Below are positions 46,061 through 55,206 of a DNA stretch of 64,000 nucleotides, one piece after another. Below the pieces are notes generated by a model, which did no database searches, was not told the DNA's origin, and worked only from the letters and a program-made list of their open reading frames with translations. Position numbers and translations under genes: made by a program. This stretch comes from Microbacterium maritypicum MF109 (GTDB lineage Bacteria > Actinomycetota > Actinomycetes > Actinomycetales > Microbacteriaceae), in the NCBI RefSeq assembly GCF_000455825.1, contig NZ_ATAO01000184.1:1-64000 (forward strand), in the 5' to 3' direction. Positions within the stretch are counted from its first letter, which is position 1. Each line of letters opens with the position of its first letter.

Positions 46061-46066
46061 TACAGT
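46061..46066 (+). promoter_or_regulatory. -10 element of the SpoIIM-like gene (leaderless pattern)
   Basis: TACAGT is followed by 7 nt and GTG 46074. It lies just upstream of the divergent RDD start codon. Confidence 0.45.
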
Positions 46067-46073
46067 AAATCAG

Positions 46074-47066
46074 GTGGATGCCGATGCGCTGACAGATGCA
46101 CGCCGCGCCGAATGGGAGCGGCTCGACCAGCTCAGTCGCGCCCGTCTCGACGGCGACGGGGTCGATGAGCTCATCGTCCGGTATCGGGCGGCCTCCGCCG
46201 ATCTCGCCGAACTGAAGACGTCCGTCGGCGACTCGCCGCAGGGCGCGTACCTGTCGACGATCCTGGTCCGCGCCCGGCTGCGGCTCACCGGCGCATCCGA
46301 CAGCATCCTCACCCAGACGAGCCGCTTCTTCCGGTGGCAGCTGCCCGCGGCCCTGTACCGCTTGCGTTGGACGACGCTGGTCATCGCGATCTCGTTCATC
46401 GCGGTCGCCGTCGGCACCGCCGCATGGATCGCGAGCGACCCCGCGATCGTGGCCACGCTGGGGCCGCCTGCGGCCCTCGCGCAGTATGCGGAGGAGAGTT
46501 TCACGGGCTACTACACGGAGAACCCGGCAGCGGCGTTCATGGGCATGGTCTGGACGAACAACGCCTGGATCGCCATGCAGTGCGTGCTCTTCGGCGTCAC
46601 GGGGATCTGGCCGGTGTACGTGCTGGTGCAGAACGCGATGGGTCTCGGCACGACCGGGGCGATCATGGCCGTCCACGACAAGGCCGACCTCATGGTGCTG
46701 TACATCCTTCCGCACGGGATGCTCGAGATGACCTGCATCTTCGTCGCGGCCGCCGCCGGGCTGCACGTCTTCTGGGCCTGGGTCGCCCCGGGGCACCGTA
46801 CGCGTGGGCAGGCGCTCGCCGAGCAGGGAAGGGCGCTGGCGACCGTCGCGATGGGTCTGGTCTTCGCGCTGTTCCTCGCCGGGCTCGTCGAGGGATTCGT
46901 GACGGGCTGGGCACTGCCCTGGCCGGTGAAGATCGGGATCGGTGCGGCCGCGCTCGCCGTGTTCCTCATCTACATGCTGGTGATCGGCGGGAGGGCGCAT
47001 CGCGCGGGTGAGACCGGCGACCTCGTCGAATACGAAGCGGGCACCCCGCGCCTGGTCGTCGGCTGA
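46074..47066 (+). CDS. Stage II sporulation protein M (SpoIIM)-family membrane protein
   Basis: The 330-residue protein has a soluble N-terminal helical region and about five to six spans from WTTLVIAISFIAVAVGTAAW onward. NNAWIAMQCVLFGVTGIWPV and LPHGMLEMTCIFVAAAAG are the SpoIIM/DUF95 core. GTG 46074 gives the family-like N-terminus (M)DADALTDARRAEWERLDQL and fits the upstream TACAGT. The in-frame ATG at 46056 would overlap the divergent RDD start codon. In non-sporulating actinobacteria it often neighbours MoxR/DUF58 genes, as here. Confidence 0.85.
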   Translation: MDADALTDARRAEWERLDQLSRARLDGDGVDELIVRYRAASADLAELKTSVGDSPQGAYLSTILVRARLRLTGASDSILTQTSRFFRWQLPAALYRLRWTTLVIAISFIAVAVGTAAWIASDPAIVATLGPPAALAQYAEESFTGYYTENPAAAFMGMVWTNNAWIAMQCVLFGVTGIWPVYVLVQNAMGLGTTGAIMAVHDKADLMVLYILPHGMLEMTCIFVAAAAGLHVFWAWVAPGHRTRGQALAEQGRALATVAMGLVFALFLAGLVEGFVTGWALPWPVKIGIGAAALAVFLIYMLVIGGRAHRAGETGDLVEYEAGTPRLVVG

Positions 47067-47082
47067 CGCGATCGGTTGGGCG

Positions 47083-48390
47083 TCAGAGTCGACCGGCGGC
47101 CTTCAGCTCGAGGTAGCGGTCGGCGATCCGCGGTGGGAGGTCTTCCGGATCGGCGGCGATCGCTTCGCCCCCGGCCCTGCGGATCGCGTCGGCGACGTTC
47201 TCCGCGTCGCGGAGAGTTCGCTCGGCGGCCGCGGCGAGATACACGTCCTCGCGGGAATCACGACGGCGCGCGAGAGCGGAGATGCCGTCGTCGGTCACGG
47301 ATCCGACGAGGACCGTGGTCGCACGTGAGGCGTTCGGGAAGGCACCGAGGAAGCCACGGGCCGACTCGGCCGCGTCCTGCGCCGTCAGGGCCACGATCAG
47401 CGAGGGCCGCGTCGTGAGCGAGCGCACGGCGGCGAATGCGCCGTGCCAGTCCGTGTCGACGAGCCGCGCGTGCACGGGAGCCATGGCGTCGGTCAGAGCC
47501 GGAAGCAACGCGGCGCCGTCGACCCCGGTGACCCGACCGCGGACGACCCTGTCGTACATCAGCAGGTGCACGTGATCACCGGCACGCGAGGCGAGCGCCG
47601 CCAGCAGCAGTGCCGCCTCGAGCGCGGCATCAACGCGCGTACCGTCGCCGACACGAGCTGCCGCTGTACGTCCGGTGTCGATGATGATCACCACATGACG
47701 GTCCCGTTCCGGTCGCCAGGTGCGCAGCATCGTCGTTCCTGCGCGGGCGGTCGCCCGCCAGTCGATCGAGCGCACGTCGTCCCCGCGCACGTACTCACGC
47801 AATGAATCGAACTCGGTACCCTGACCGCGCACCTGGATGCTCGTGTTGCCATCCAGCTCGCGCAGCCGAGCGAGGCGGGACGGAAGGTGCTTGCGCGAGG
47901 AGAAGGCAGGGAGCACGCGGATCGCTCCGCGGACGGAATGCCGTGCCTGCCGGCCCGCGATGCCGAGTGGTCCGCGGGAGCGGATCATCACGAACTCGCT
48001 GGCCAGTTCCCCGCGACGGCGGGGGAGGAGCGGAATGGCGACACGGCCGCGCTCACCCGGCGGGACGACCAGGTGCTGCCGGTCCGACGGCGCCCCCGCC
48101 GTCGGCTGCCATGCGTCGCGAAGCAGGGCGTGCAGTGGCTTGGTGCCGTGGTTGTGCACGGCCACGCTCACCGGGACCGGCTCCCCGATGCGCACACGCG
48201 CGGGCACTCTGCGACTCACCGTCACCGATCGGGGGCTCGCCGCGAGCGCGACGTCGACGGCGACGAGCAGCGCGCACAGGCCGATCCAGGCGCCGAGGAC
48301 CGCGTACGCCGGATAGCCCGCGAGTCCAGCGATGACGAGCGGGAAGACGCCCACGGCGAGGGCGACGGCGAGGCGGCCGGTGACGAACAC
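47083..48390 (-). CDS. DUF58-family (von Willebrand A-like) membrane-anchored protein
   Basis: The 435-residue protein has two N-terminal spans (AVALAVGVFPLVIAGLAGY and AVLGAWIGLCALLVAVDV). The DUF58 signature is EYVRGDDVRSIDWRATAR, followed by a vWA-like VVIIIDTG. Such proteins partner MoxR ATPases, probably as assembly factors for envelope complexes. GTG 48390 abuts the MoxR stop with no gap. It is the last gene of the overlapping minus-strand operon. Confidence 0.9.
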   Translation of the reverse strand: MFVTGRLAVALAVGVFPLVIAGLAGYPAYAVLGAWIGLCALLVAVDVALAASPRSVTVSRRVPARVRIGEPVPVSVAVHNHGTKPLHALLRDAWQPTAGAPSDRQHLVVPPGERGRVAIPLLPRRRGELASEFVMIRSRGPLGIAGRQARHSVRGAIRVLPAFSSRKHLPSRLARLRELDGNTSIQVRGQGTEFDSLREYVRGDDVRSIDWRATARAGTTMLRTWRPERDRHVVIIIDTGRTAAARVGDGTRVDAALEAALLLAALASRAGDHVHLLMYDRVVRGRVTGVDGAALLPALTDAMAPVHARLVDTDWHGAFAAVRSLTTRPSLIVALTAQDAAESARGFLGAFPNASRATTVLVGSVTDDGISALARRRDSREDVYLAAAAERTLRDAENVADAIRRAGGEAIAADPEDLPPRIADRYLELKAAGRL

Positions 48391-49358
<968 letters not shown>

Positions 49359-49362
<4 letters not shown>

Positions 49363-50594
49363 GTGTTTCCCTCTGCTTCTCGGGGATGGGTGGTCGGTTC
49401 TGATCGGTCGACGTGCGTGCTGTCGTCCACTGCGGTCTCGAGCTCGTCGAGGCGTCTGGCGAGGTCGACCAGAGCGGCGTCGTTCTCGGGGAGCGGCCCG
49501 GCGAGCAGCGCCTGGAGCGTGCCCCGGGGAATCCGCAGACGATCAGAGGCCGCATCCGCGACCTCGTCTGCGCCTGCGTGGACGGCGAGTCCGAGCCGTC
49601 GAGCCAGTCGTCGCTGGGTTCCGTCGCGGAGCGCCTGCCCGGCGTGCGGTGCATCTGCGGCTCTGGCCGTGAGACGCGCACGTCCGTGCATCGTCTCCGA
49701 CGCCCGCACGGTGACCGGCAGCGTCTCGGCGACCAGGGGACCGAACCGCTGACCACGCCAGATCGCCGTGGCGATCCCCGCGATGATCAGCAGCAGGATC
49801 GCAGGTGTGACCCAGGGAGGCGTGAGACTGCCGAGGGTGTCGACCGGCTCGGCCTCGATGTCCGAGTCCGCGAAGCTGGGGACGTACCAGACGACGCGAT
49901 CGGTCTGACCCAGCAGCGCCAACCCGAGGGCGGCGTTGCCGTTCTCGGCGAGATAGGCGTTGCCGAAGAGCCTGGTGCCCTCCACCACCACTCGTTCGGG
50001 CGTGGAACGGCGGTCCACGAGGACGGCGGCGCCCTCGGCATCGCCGAAGCAGGCCTGCACGCCGTCCGCCGGGGTGAACAGGCGGTCGGCACGGATGGTC
50101 CCGACCCTCGCGAACTCGGCGACGTCGCAGTCGGGGGCCGCCGCCGGCAGTGTTCCCGTGGCGTTCTCTCCGATGCCGAGCTCGTTCAGCAGGTGCGTGC
50201 CGGTCGAGAGGAACACGACGCGCCCCGCCGGAGCGGTGAGCGTCTCCAGGGCTTCGTCGGTCAGGGTGTACGGGTTGGCCATCACGAGTGTCGTGTCTTC
50301 GTCGATCGCTGTGAGCGCCTCGGCCCGCGAGCGGCGGACGTCGACCTCGACGCCCTGATCGCGCAGGATGTCCGCGAGCGCGAGGGCGCCGCCGTCGTCT
50401 CGGGCTTCGGGGTCGAGGGCACCGCGCGCGCCGGGGGCGGTCACGGCGACACGCAGTCCGACCGCAGCGACGATCAGGACCAGGGCGGCGACGATCGTCC
50501 ATCCGATGATCGTCTTGGCCCGGCTCGGGCGGTGTTCCGCCGTGGAAGGGGCAGCCGGAGAGGAGGCGGCGTGGTCAGGCTCGATCACGGTCAT
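49359..50594 (-). CDS. DUF4350-domain membrane protein
   Basis: The 411-residue protein has a proline-rich N-terminus and a span (IIGWTIVAALVLIVAAVGLRV). An external region of about 180 residues resembles a GATase-like DUF4350 domain (ALADILRDQGVEVDVRRSR, TLVMANPYTLTDEAL, GRVVFLSTGTHLL). A second span (PAILLLIIAGIATAIWRG) and a cytoplasmic helical tail follow. It overlaps both neighbours by 4 nt. Function is unknown. The DUF4350-MoxR-DUF58 order is conserved in actinobacteria. Confidence 0.87.
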
Positions 50595-51232
50595 GCCGGC
50601 ACCGCCTCGGGGCGGCGTGCGCGGATCCGATCATCGATGTCGACGAGATCCCGATAGGTCTCGGCGCTCGCGGTGTGCCCGAGGTAGCGGACGTCGTCGA
50701 AGGAGGAGGCTGCTCGACGCATGGCGGCTGCCTCGTCGACGAACACCGTGCTCGCCTCGCGGGCGATCGACTGCGCCGTCGCGCCCGGCGCCGGATCGAT
50801 CAGATCGCGCTCCCGCAGGCTGCGCGCGATCGCCCGGTACCGGAGGATCGTCGCGGCGTCCCAGTCTCGTTCGCGGGCGGCCCGCTCGGCATCCGATCTC
50901 AGCTGCGCCGCACTGCGATCGTCGGCCGCTCCGAGGAGGTCCCCCTGTGCCCGCCTGACGGCGCGAGAGCTGCGCGGTCTGCCCCAGATGATGAGAGCGG
51001 CGACCAGCGCGGCCGCGATGATGACGATGACGATGATGAGGGCGGACGGCCCGATGCCCGCCCCGTTGCCGGAGCTGAACAGGTCGGCGAGGAAACGGCC
51101 GATGTCACGCGCCAGGAGATCGAACCACGTGGGCTTCGCGTCGGCGTAGCGAGGGTTGGAGAGCTCTTCCTCCGCCCAGCGTCGGGCTTCGTCCCCGTCG
51201 GGGACGAACAGGTCGTCGAACGGTCGGATCAT
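50591..51232 (-). CDS. DUF4129-domain membrane protein
   Basis: The 213-residue protein has an N-terminal segment RRWAEEELSNPRYADAKPTW, typical of actinobacterial DUF4129 proteins. One span (ALIIVIVIIAAALVAALIIWG) and a cytoplasmic helical domain follow, with RERDWDAATILRYRAIARSL, the family signature. ATG 51232 overlaps the upstream stop by 4 nt. DUF4129 usually sits at the C-terminus of transglutaminase-like proteins. Here it is a separate gene. Confidence 0.87.
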   Translation of the reverse strand: MIRPFDDLFVPDGDEARRWAEEELSNPRYADAKPTWFDLLARDIGRFLADLFSSGNGAGIGPSALIIVIVIIAAALVAALIIWGRPRSSRAVRRAQGDLLGAADDRSAAQLRSDAERAARERDWDAATILRYRAIARSLRERDLIDPAPGATAQSIAREASTVFVDEAAAMRRAASSFDDVRYLGHTASAETYRDLVDIDDRIRARRPEAVPA

Positions 51233-52719
51233 GCGGTGCCGTCTGCGCCGGGCGCGGCCCACCCGCCGTCATCGGGTGCTGCTTCCGCTGAGGGCACGCT
51301 CGGCATGGTGGATGTTCCCGATGCGGCGGTCGGCGCGGGAGGCGGCGGTGGCGGGAACGCGACGGCAGGCGGTGTCACGGGCGCCGCCGCCGGATACGGC
51401 ATCGAAGGCTGCGCCGGCTGGCCCTGCGCCGGCTGGCCCTGCGCGGGGTACGGCTGTGCGGGGTACGGCTGTGCGGGGTACGGCTGCGCGGGGTACGGCT
51501 GCGCGGGATACGGCTGCGCGGGGTACGGCTGTGCGGGATATGCCTGAGGCGCTCCCGGCTCTCCGAACGTCGGCTGTGCGCCGTAGGGCGGATACCCGTA
51601 GCCCTGCGACATCATGACGTGCTCCGGCACCTGGCGGGGCGGCGGTGCAGAGGTGACGGCCCGTGACGGATCGACGCGGAACGGATCGTCCTGCTGCTCG
51701 TCGGTCCAGCCGAGGTCACGGCGCTCCACGTATGCGATCAAGGTCTGGTCCAGACCCTCGTAGCGCATCCGGCAGTCGAGGTAGACGAGCGCCGATCCGG
51801 TGCTCTGGACCACGAGGGTGATCGCCTGGATGACGAGGAGCAGGATCTGCGGGGCGATCAAGGTCACGACGAAGGCGACCACCGCACTCGGGTCCTCTGC
51901 TCCTGTGGGCGCGACGACCGAGCCGAGGAGAGAGCCGAGCAGCGTGGCGGGGACGCTGACGACCTGGGCCGCGATGCCCATGATCGCGCTGATGAGGAAG
52001 GTCACACCGAACGCGACCCAGAAGCGCCCGCGGGTGAGCCTCCAGGAGCGGACGAAAGCGTCTCGGAAACGTGCACGCTCGAGGACCAAGATCGACGGTA
52101 CGAGCAGCAGCTTCGTGGTGAGCCACACCGCCAGCGGGATGCAGGCGAGGACGATGACGATCACCACGAGCACGACGACGCCGACCATCTCGGCGCTCCC
52201 GCCCATGCCGCCGGCGATGAAGGCCGCGATGATGACGGCAGCGATGATGAAGATGCCGAACACGGCCGCGACGGAGAGGGAGGCGAAGCCGGCGAGTCGC
52301 CAGAACGCCGGGGCCATCCGGCGCCACAGCATCCGCAGCGTCGCCTTCACTCCGATCGCGGCATAGCCGATCTCCGCGGCGACGACGCCTTGCATCATCG
52401 CCGTGAAGGCGATCGAGGCGACACCCACGGCGAGCCCGGCGATCAGGTTCACCGCGATGGTCCCCGCCATCACCGCTTCGAAGTCCGGAGAAGAGGGAGA
52501 GACGGTCTCCAGGCGGCTGAACGTCGTGAAGAAGACGACGCCCATGACCACGGCCGTGACGACCACCACGACGAGCTGGATGACCACGGCGAAGCCGAAG
52601 AGCACCTTCGGGTTGTGCCGAAGCGCGGCGAAGGCCTTTCCCAGCAGCATTCCGAACGAGAGCGGATGAAGGGGGATGATGCCCTTCTTCGGGGCAGGCG
52701 TCCACGTCTGTCCGGTCAC
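51229..52719 (-). CDS. Polytopic membrane protein with PYPAQ-repeat tail (GDPD membrane-domain-like)
   Basis: The protein of about 496 residues has roughly six to seven membrane spans (residues 20-315). LILVLERARFRDAFVRSWRLTRGRFW-like core (SILVLERARFRDAF, WRLTRGRFWVAFG) resembles the membrane domain found before glycerophosphodiester phosphodiesterases. No phosphodiesterase domain follows. The cytoplasmic C-terminus is Pro/Gln/Tyr-rich with seven YPAQP-type repeats and a polyproline stretch. GTG 52719 follows GGGAG; ATG 52749 is an alternative start. It is the first gene of the minus-strand operon that ends with DUF58. Confidence 0.82.
   Translation of the reverse strand: MTGQTWTPAPKKGIIPLHPLSFGMLLGKAFAALRHNPKVLFGFAVVIQLVVVVVTAVVMGVVFFTTFSRLETVSPSSPDFEAVMAGTIAVNLIAGLAVGVASIAFTAMMQGVVAAEIGYAAIGVKATLRMLWRRMAPAFWRLAGFASLSVAAVFGIFIIAAVIIAAFIAGGMGGSAEMVGVVVLVVIVIVLACIPLAVWLTTKLLLVPSILVLERARFRDAFVRSWRLTRGRFWVAFGVTFLISAIMGIAAQVVSVPATLLGSLLGSVVAPTGAEDPSAVVAFVVTLIAPQILLLVIQAITLVVQSTGSALVYLDCRMRYEGLDQTLIAYVERRDLGWTDEQQDDPFRVDPSRAVTSAPPPRQVPEHVMMSQGYGYPPYGAQPTFGEPGAPQAYPAQPYPAQPYPAQPYPAQPYPAQPYPAQPYPAQGQPAQGQPAQPSMPYPAAAPVTPPAVAFPPPPPPAPTAASGTSTMPSVPSAEAAPDDGGWAAPGADGTA
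51437..51541. repeat. 15-bp tandem repeat, seven copies
   Basis: Seven near-identical 15-bp units (consensus GGCTGCGCGGGGTAC on the plus strand) encode PYPAQ-type repeats on the minus strand. Two more degenerate units (GQPAQ) lie at the lower-coordinate side. Changes are mostly single C/T or G/A differences. Length changes would not shift the frame. Confidence 0.92.
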
Positions 52720-52825
52720 AGGCACTCCCTCTCCATCGTGCGTTCCCATCGTGTCATATCCCTCGCGCGGCGCGTCATATCCCGCACACGGTGCGCAGAC
52801 CTGGGATCGCTGGGACTCGGTGCCA

Positions 52826-52831
52826 TAAGGT
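52826..52831 (+). promoter_or_regulatory. -10 element of mtrA (leaderless pattern)
   Basis: TAAGGT is followed by 7 nt and ATG 52839. The rest of the 119-bp gap to the divergent membrane gene shows no clear -35 box. Confidence 0.45.
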
Positions 52832-52838
52832 AACTCTT

Positions 52839-53519
52839 ATGACCTCACGTATTCTCGTGGTCGACGACGACACCGCGCTCGCCGAGATGATCGGGATCGT
52901 GCTGCGGACCGAAGGCTTCGAGCCGGTCTTCTGCGCGGACGGTGCGCGCGCCGTCGACGAGTGGCGAGCGCAGCGACCCGACCTCGTGCTGCTCGACCTC
53001 ATGCTCCCCGGCATGGACGGGATCGAGATCTGCACCCGCATCCGTGCCGAGTCCGGCGTGCCGATCATCATGCTCACCGCGCGCAGCGACACCGCCGATG
53101 TCGTCCGCGGGCTCGAGGTGGGCGCCGACGACTACATGGTCAAGCCTTTCAACCCGAAGGAACTGGTCGCCCGCATCCGCACCCGGCTTCGTCCCACGCC
53201 GCAGGCCACGAGCGAGCAGCTCCGCGTCGGCGACCTCACCGTCGACGTCGATGCGCACGAGGTCCGTCGGGGGACGGCTCCGATCGCGCTCACGCCGTTG
53301 GAGTTCCAGCTTCTCGTCGCACTCGCGTCGAAGCCCCAGCAGGTGTTCTCCCGGGAGATGCTCCTGGAGCAGGTGTGGGGCTACCACTACAAGGCCGACA
53401 CCCGACTGGTGAACGTGCATGTGCAGCGCCTGCGCGCGAAGGTGGAGCTCGACCCCGACAACCCGAAGATCGTCATGACGGTGCGCGGCGTGGGCTACCG
53501 CGCCGGGAGCGTCGGCTAG
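52839..53519 (+). CDS. mtrA: Response regulator MtrA (OmpR family)
   Basis: The 226-residue regulator has a receiver domain with acidic pocket DDD (9-11), phospho-acceptor Asp53 in LLDLMLPG and Lys102 in VKPF. A winged-helix domain follows with TPLEFQLLVALASKPQQVFS and YHYKADTRLVNVHVQRLRAK. MtrA controls cell-wall hydrolases and division in actinobacteria. ATG 52839 gives the family-standard start (MTSRILVVDDD). The kinase gene follows after 7 bp. Confidence 0.96.
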   Translation: MTSRILVVDDDTALAEMIGIVLRTEGFEPVFCADGARAVDEWRAQRPDLVLLDLMLPGMDGIEICTRIRAESGVPIIMLTARSDTADVVRGLEVGADDYMVKPFNPKELVARIRTRLRPTPQATSEQLRVGDLTVDVDAHEVRRGTAPIALTPLEFQLLVALASKPQQVFSREMLLEQVWGYHYKADTRLVNVHVQRLRAKVELDPDNPKIVMTVRGVGYRAGSVG

Positions 53520-53526
53520 GAGCACG

Positions 53527-55206
53527 ATGGCCGCGACGACAGCGACCACCGCGACGGTCGCTGTCCTGCGCGACTGGCGAGGTTGGCCGACGATGCTCGG
53601 CATCCTGTGGCGCCGCTCCTTGCGGTTCCGCACGCTCTCGATCACCCTGCTCGCGACCTCCCTGGCGATCTTCATCACGTGCGTGACGATGGCTCTCGTC
53701 ATCCAGAACGATCTCTTCATCTCCCGCAAGGACGTCGCCCTCGAAGACTCCCGCCGCGCGGTCGATCAGGCGCAGGGGATCCTGGACGTGGCCGAGGTGG
53801 GGGATGACTCCGCGGCCCTCACCGAACTGTGGAACAGCGTCCAGTCGAATCTCACCCGCACGTCCAGCACCGATCAGCTCGCCGGCTTCAAGATCGACAA
53901 TGCGAACGGGGTCCGACTGAACGGCTTCGAGGCCGGGCTGAGCAGGAGCCTGCTGAGCCCGGAGCTCCAGGCGCGCGTCGTGGAGTTCGACGACCGCCAG
54001 GCCTGGCAGTCGGTGGCTCTGCCCTCCCCGGACGGGGGAGAGGTTCCCGGAATCATCGTCGGGCAGCAGCTCCAAGTGCCGGAAGCCGGGGCGTTCGCGA
54101 TCTACTTCGCCTACGACCTCGGCGACGCGGACCAGACCCTGGTGTTCGTGCAGCGGACGCTGTGGATCGCGGGGATCGGTCTCGTGGCGATCGTCGCCGC
54201 GATCTCATGGATCGTCCTCCGCGCCGTCTCGACCCCGATCGTGCAGGCTGCGGAGACCAGCGCGCGGCTGGCGGCGGGGGATCTCGGCGTGCGCCTCGAA
54301 GTACACGGAGAAGACGAACTCGCCACTCTCGGACGGTCGTTCAACGCGATGGCCGACAGCATCGAGTCGCAGATCAAGGAACTCGGCGAGCTGTCGATGG
54401 TGCAGCAGCGGTTCGTGTCGGACGTGTCGCACGAGCTGCGGACTCCGCTGACCACCATCCGTCTCGCCGCGGACATGCTCAACGATCAGCGTGAGGAGTT
54501 CGACCCCACCACCGCCCGCACGGCCGAGTTGCTGCACGCCCAGGTGCAGCGCTTCGAGACCTTGCTGTCGGATCTGCTCGAGATCAGCCGTTATGACGCG
54601 GGATCGGTGCAGCTCGAGTTGGAGGCGACGAGTCTCACCCACCTGGCCGAGGACATCATCGAGCAGATGCGTCCGCTGGCCGAGGGGCACGGCACCGAGC
54701 TGCGGCTGGTGGCACCGGGCGGCTACTCGCCCGTCGACATGGATCCGCGTCGGGTGCGCCGGGTGCTGCGCAACCTGATCGGCAACGCGATCGAGCACGG
54801 CGAGGGACGCCCGGTCGTCGTCACGGTCGACAGCAACCAGCACGCGGTCGCCGCCGGGGTGCGGGATTTCGGCCTGGGCATGGAGCCGGCCGATGCGGAG
54901 CGTGTCTTCGATCGCTTCTGGCGCGCCGACCCTTCGCGTCAGCGCACGATCGGGGGGACGGGACTCGGGCTCTCGATCGCCCTGGGAGATGCGACCCTGC
55001 ACGGCGGTACCCTCGACGTCTGGTCCGAACTCGGCGTCGGGACGAACTTCGTGCTCACGATTCCCCGACACGGTGGAGTGCTGGACGGTCCGAGCCCGAT
55101 CCCGATCGAACCCCAGGAGCCCTTCGCGGAGCTCGGCGACGCGACCCAGCCGATCTCGCTGACGGACGCGCCCGCCGGCATGTTCGATGAGGAGGACTGG
55201 TCGTGA
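53527..55206 (+). CDS. mtrB: Sensor histidine kinase MtrB
   Basis: The 559-residue kinase has span 1 at about 37-60, an external sensor region, span 2 at about 211-231 and a HAMP domain (232-285). The phospho-acceptor is His302 in SDVSHELRTPL. The ATPase domain contains NLIGNAIEHGEG (N box), DFGLGM (G1) and GGTGLGLSIA (G2). ATG 53527 has TAGGAG upstream. The stop overlaps lpqB as GTGA, the usual mtrAB-lpqB arrangement. The external region is expected to contact LpqB. Confidence 0.96.
   Translation: MAATTATTATVAVLRDWRGWPTMLGILWRRSLRFRTLSITLLATSLAIFITCVTMALVIQNDLFISRKDVALEDSRRAVDQAQGILDVAEVGDDSAALTELWNSVQSNLTRTSSTDQLAGFKIDNANGVRLNGFEAGLSRSLLSPELQARVVEFDDRQAWQSVALPSPDGGEVPGIIVGQQLQVPEAGAFAIYFAYDLGDADQTLVFVQRTLWIAGIGLVAIVAAISWIVLRAVSTPIVQAAETSARLAAGDLGVRLEVHGEDELATLGRSFNAMADSIESQIKELGELSMVQQRFVSDVSHELRTPLTTIRLAADMLNDQREEFDPTTARTAELLHAQVQRFETLLSDLLEISRYDAGSVQLELEATSLTHLAEDIIEQMRPLAEGHGTELRLVAPGGYSPVDMDPRRVRRVLRNLIGNAIEHGEGRPVVVTVDSNQHAVAAGVRDFGLGMEPADAERVFDRFWRADPSRQRTIGGTGLGLSIALGDATLHGGTLDVWSELGVGTNFVLTIPRHGGVLDGPSPIPIEPQEPFAELGDATQPISLTDAPAGMFDEEDWS

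Noticed and set aside
51437..51541. CRISPR-like short tandem repeat
   Set aside because: The units are 15 bp, contiguous, without spacers and in frame with a membrane-protein gene.
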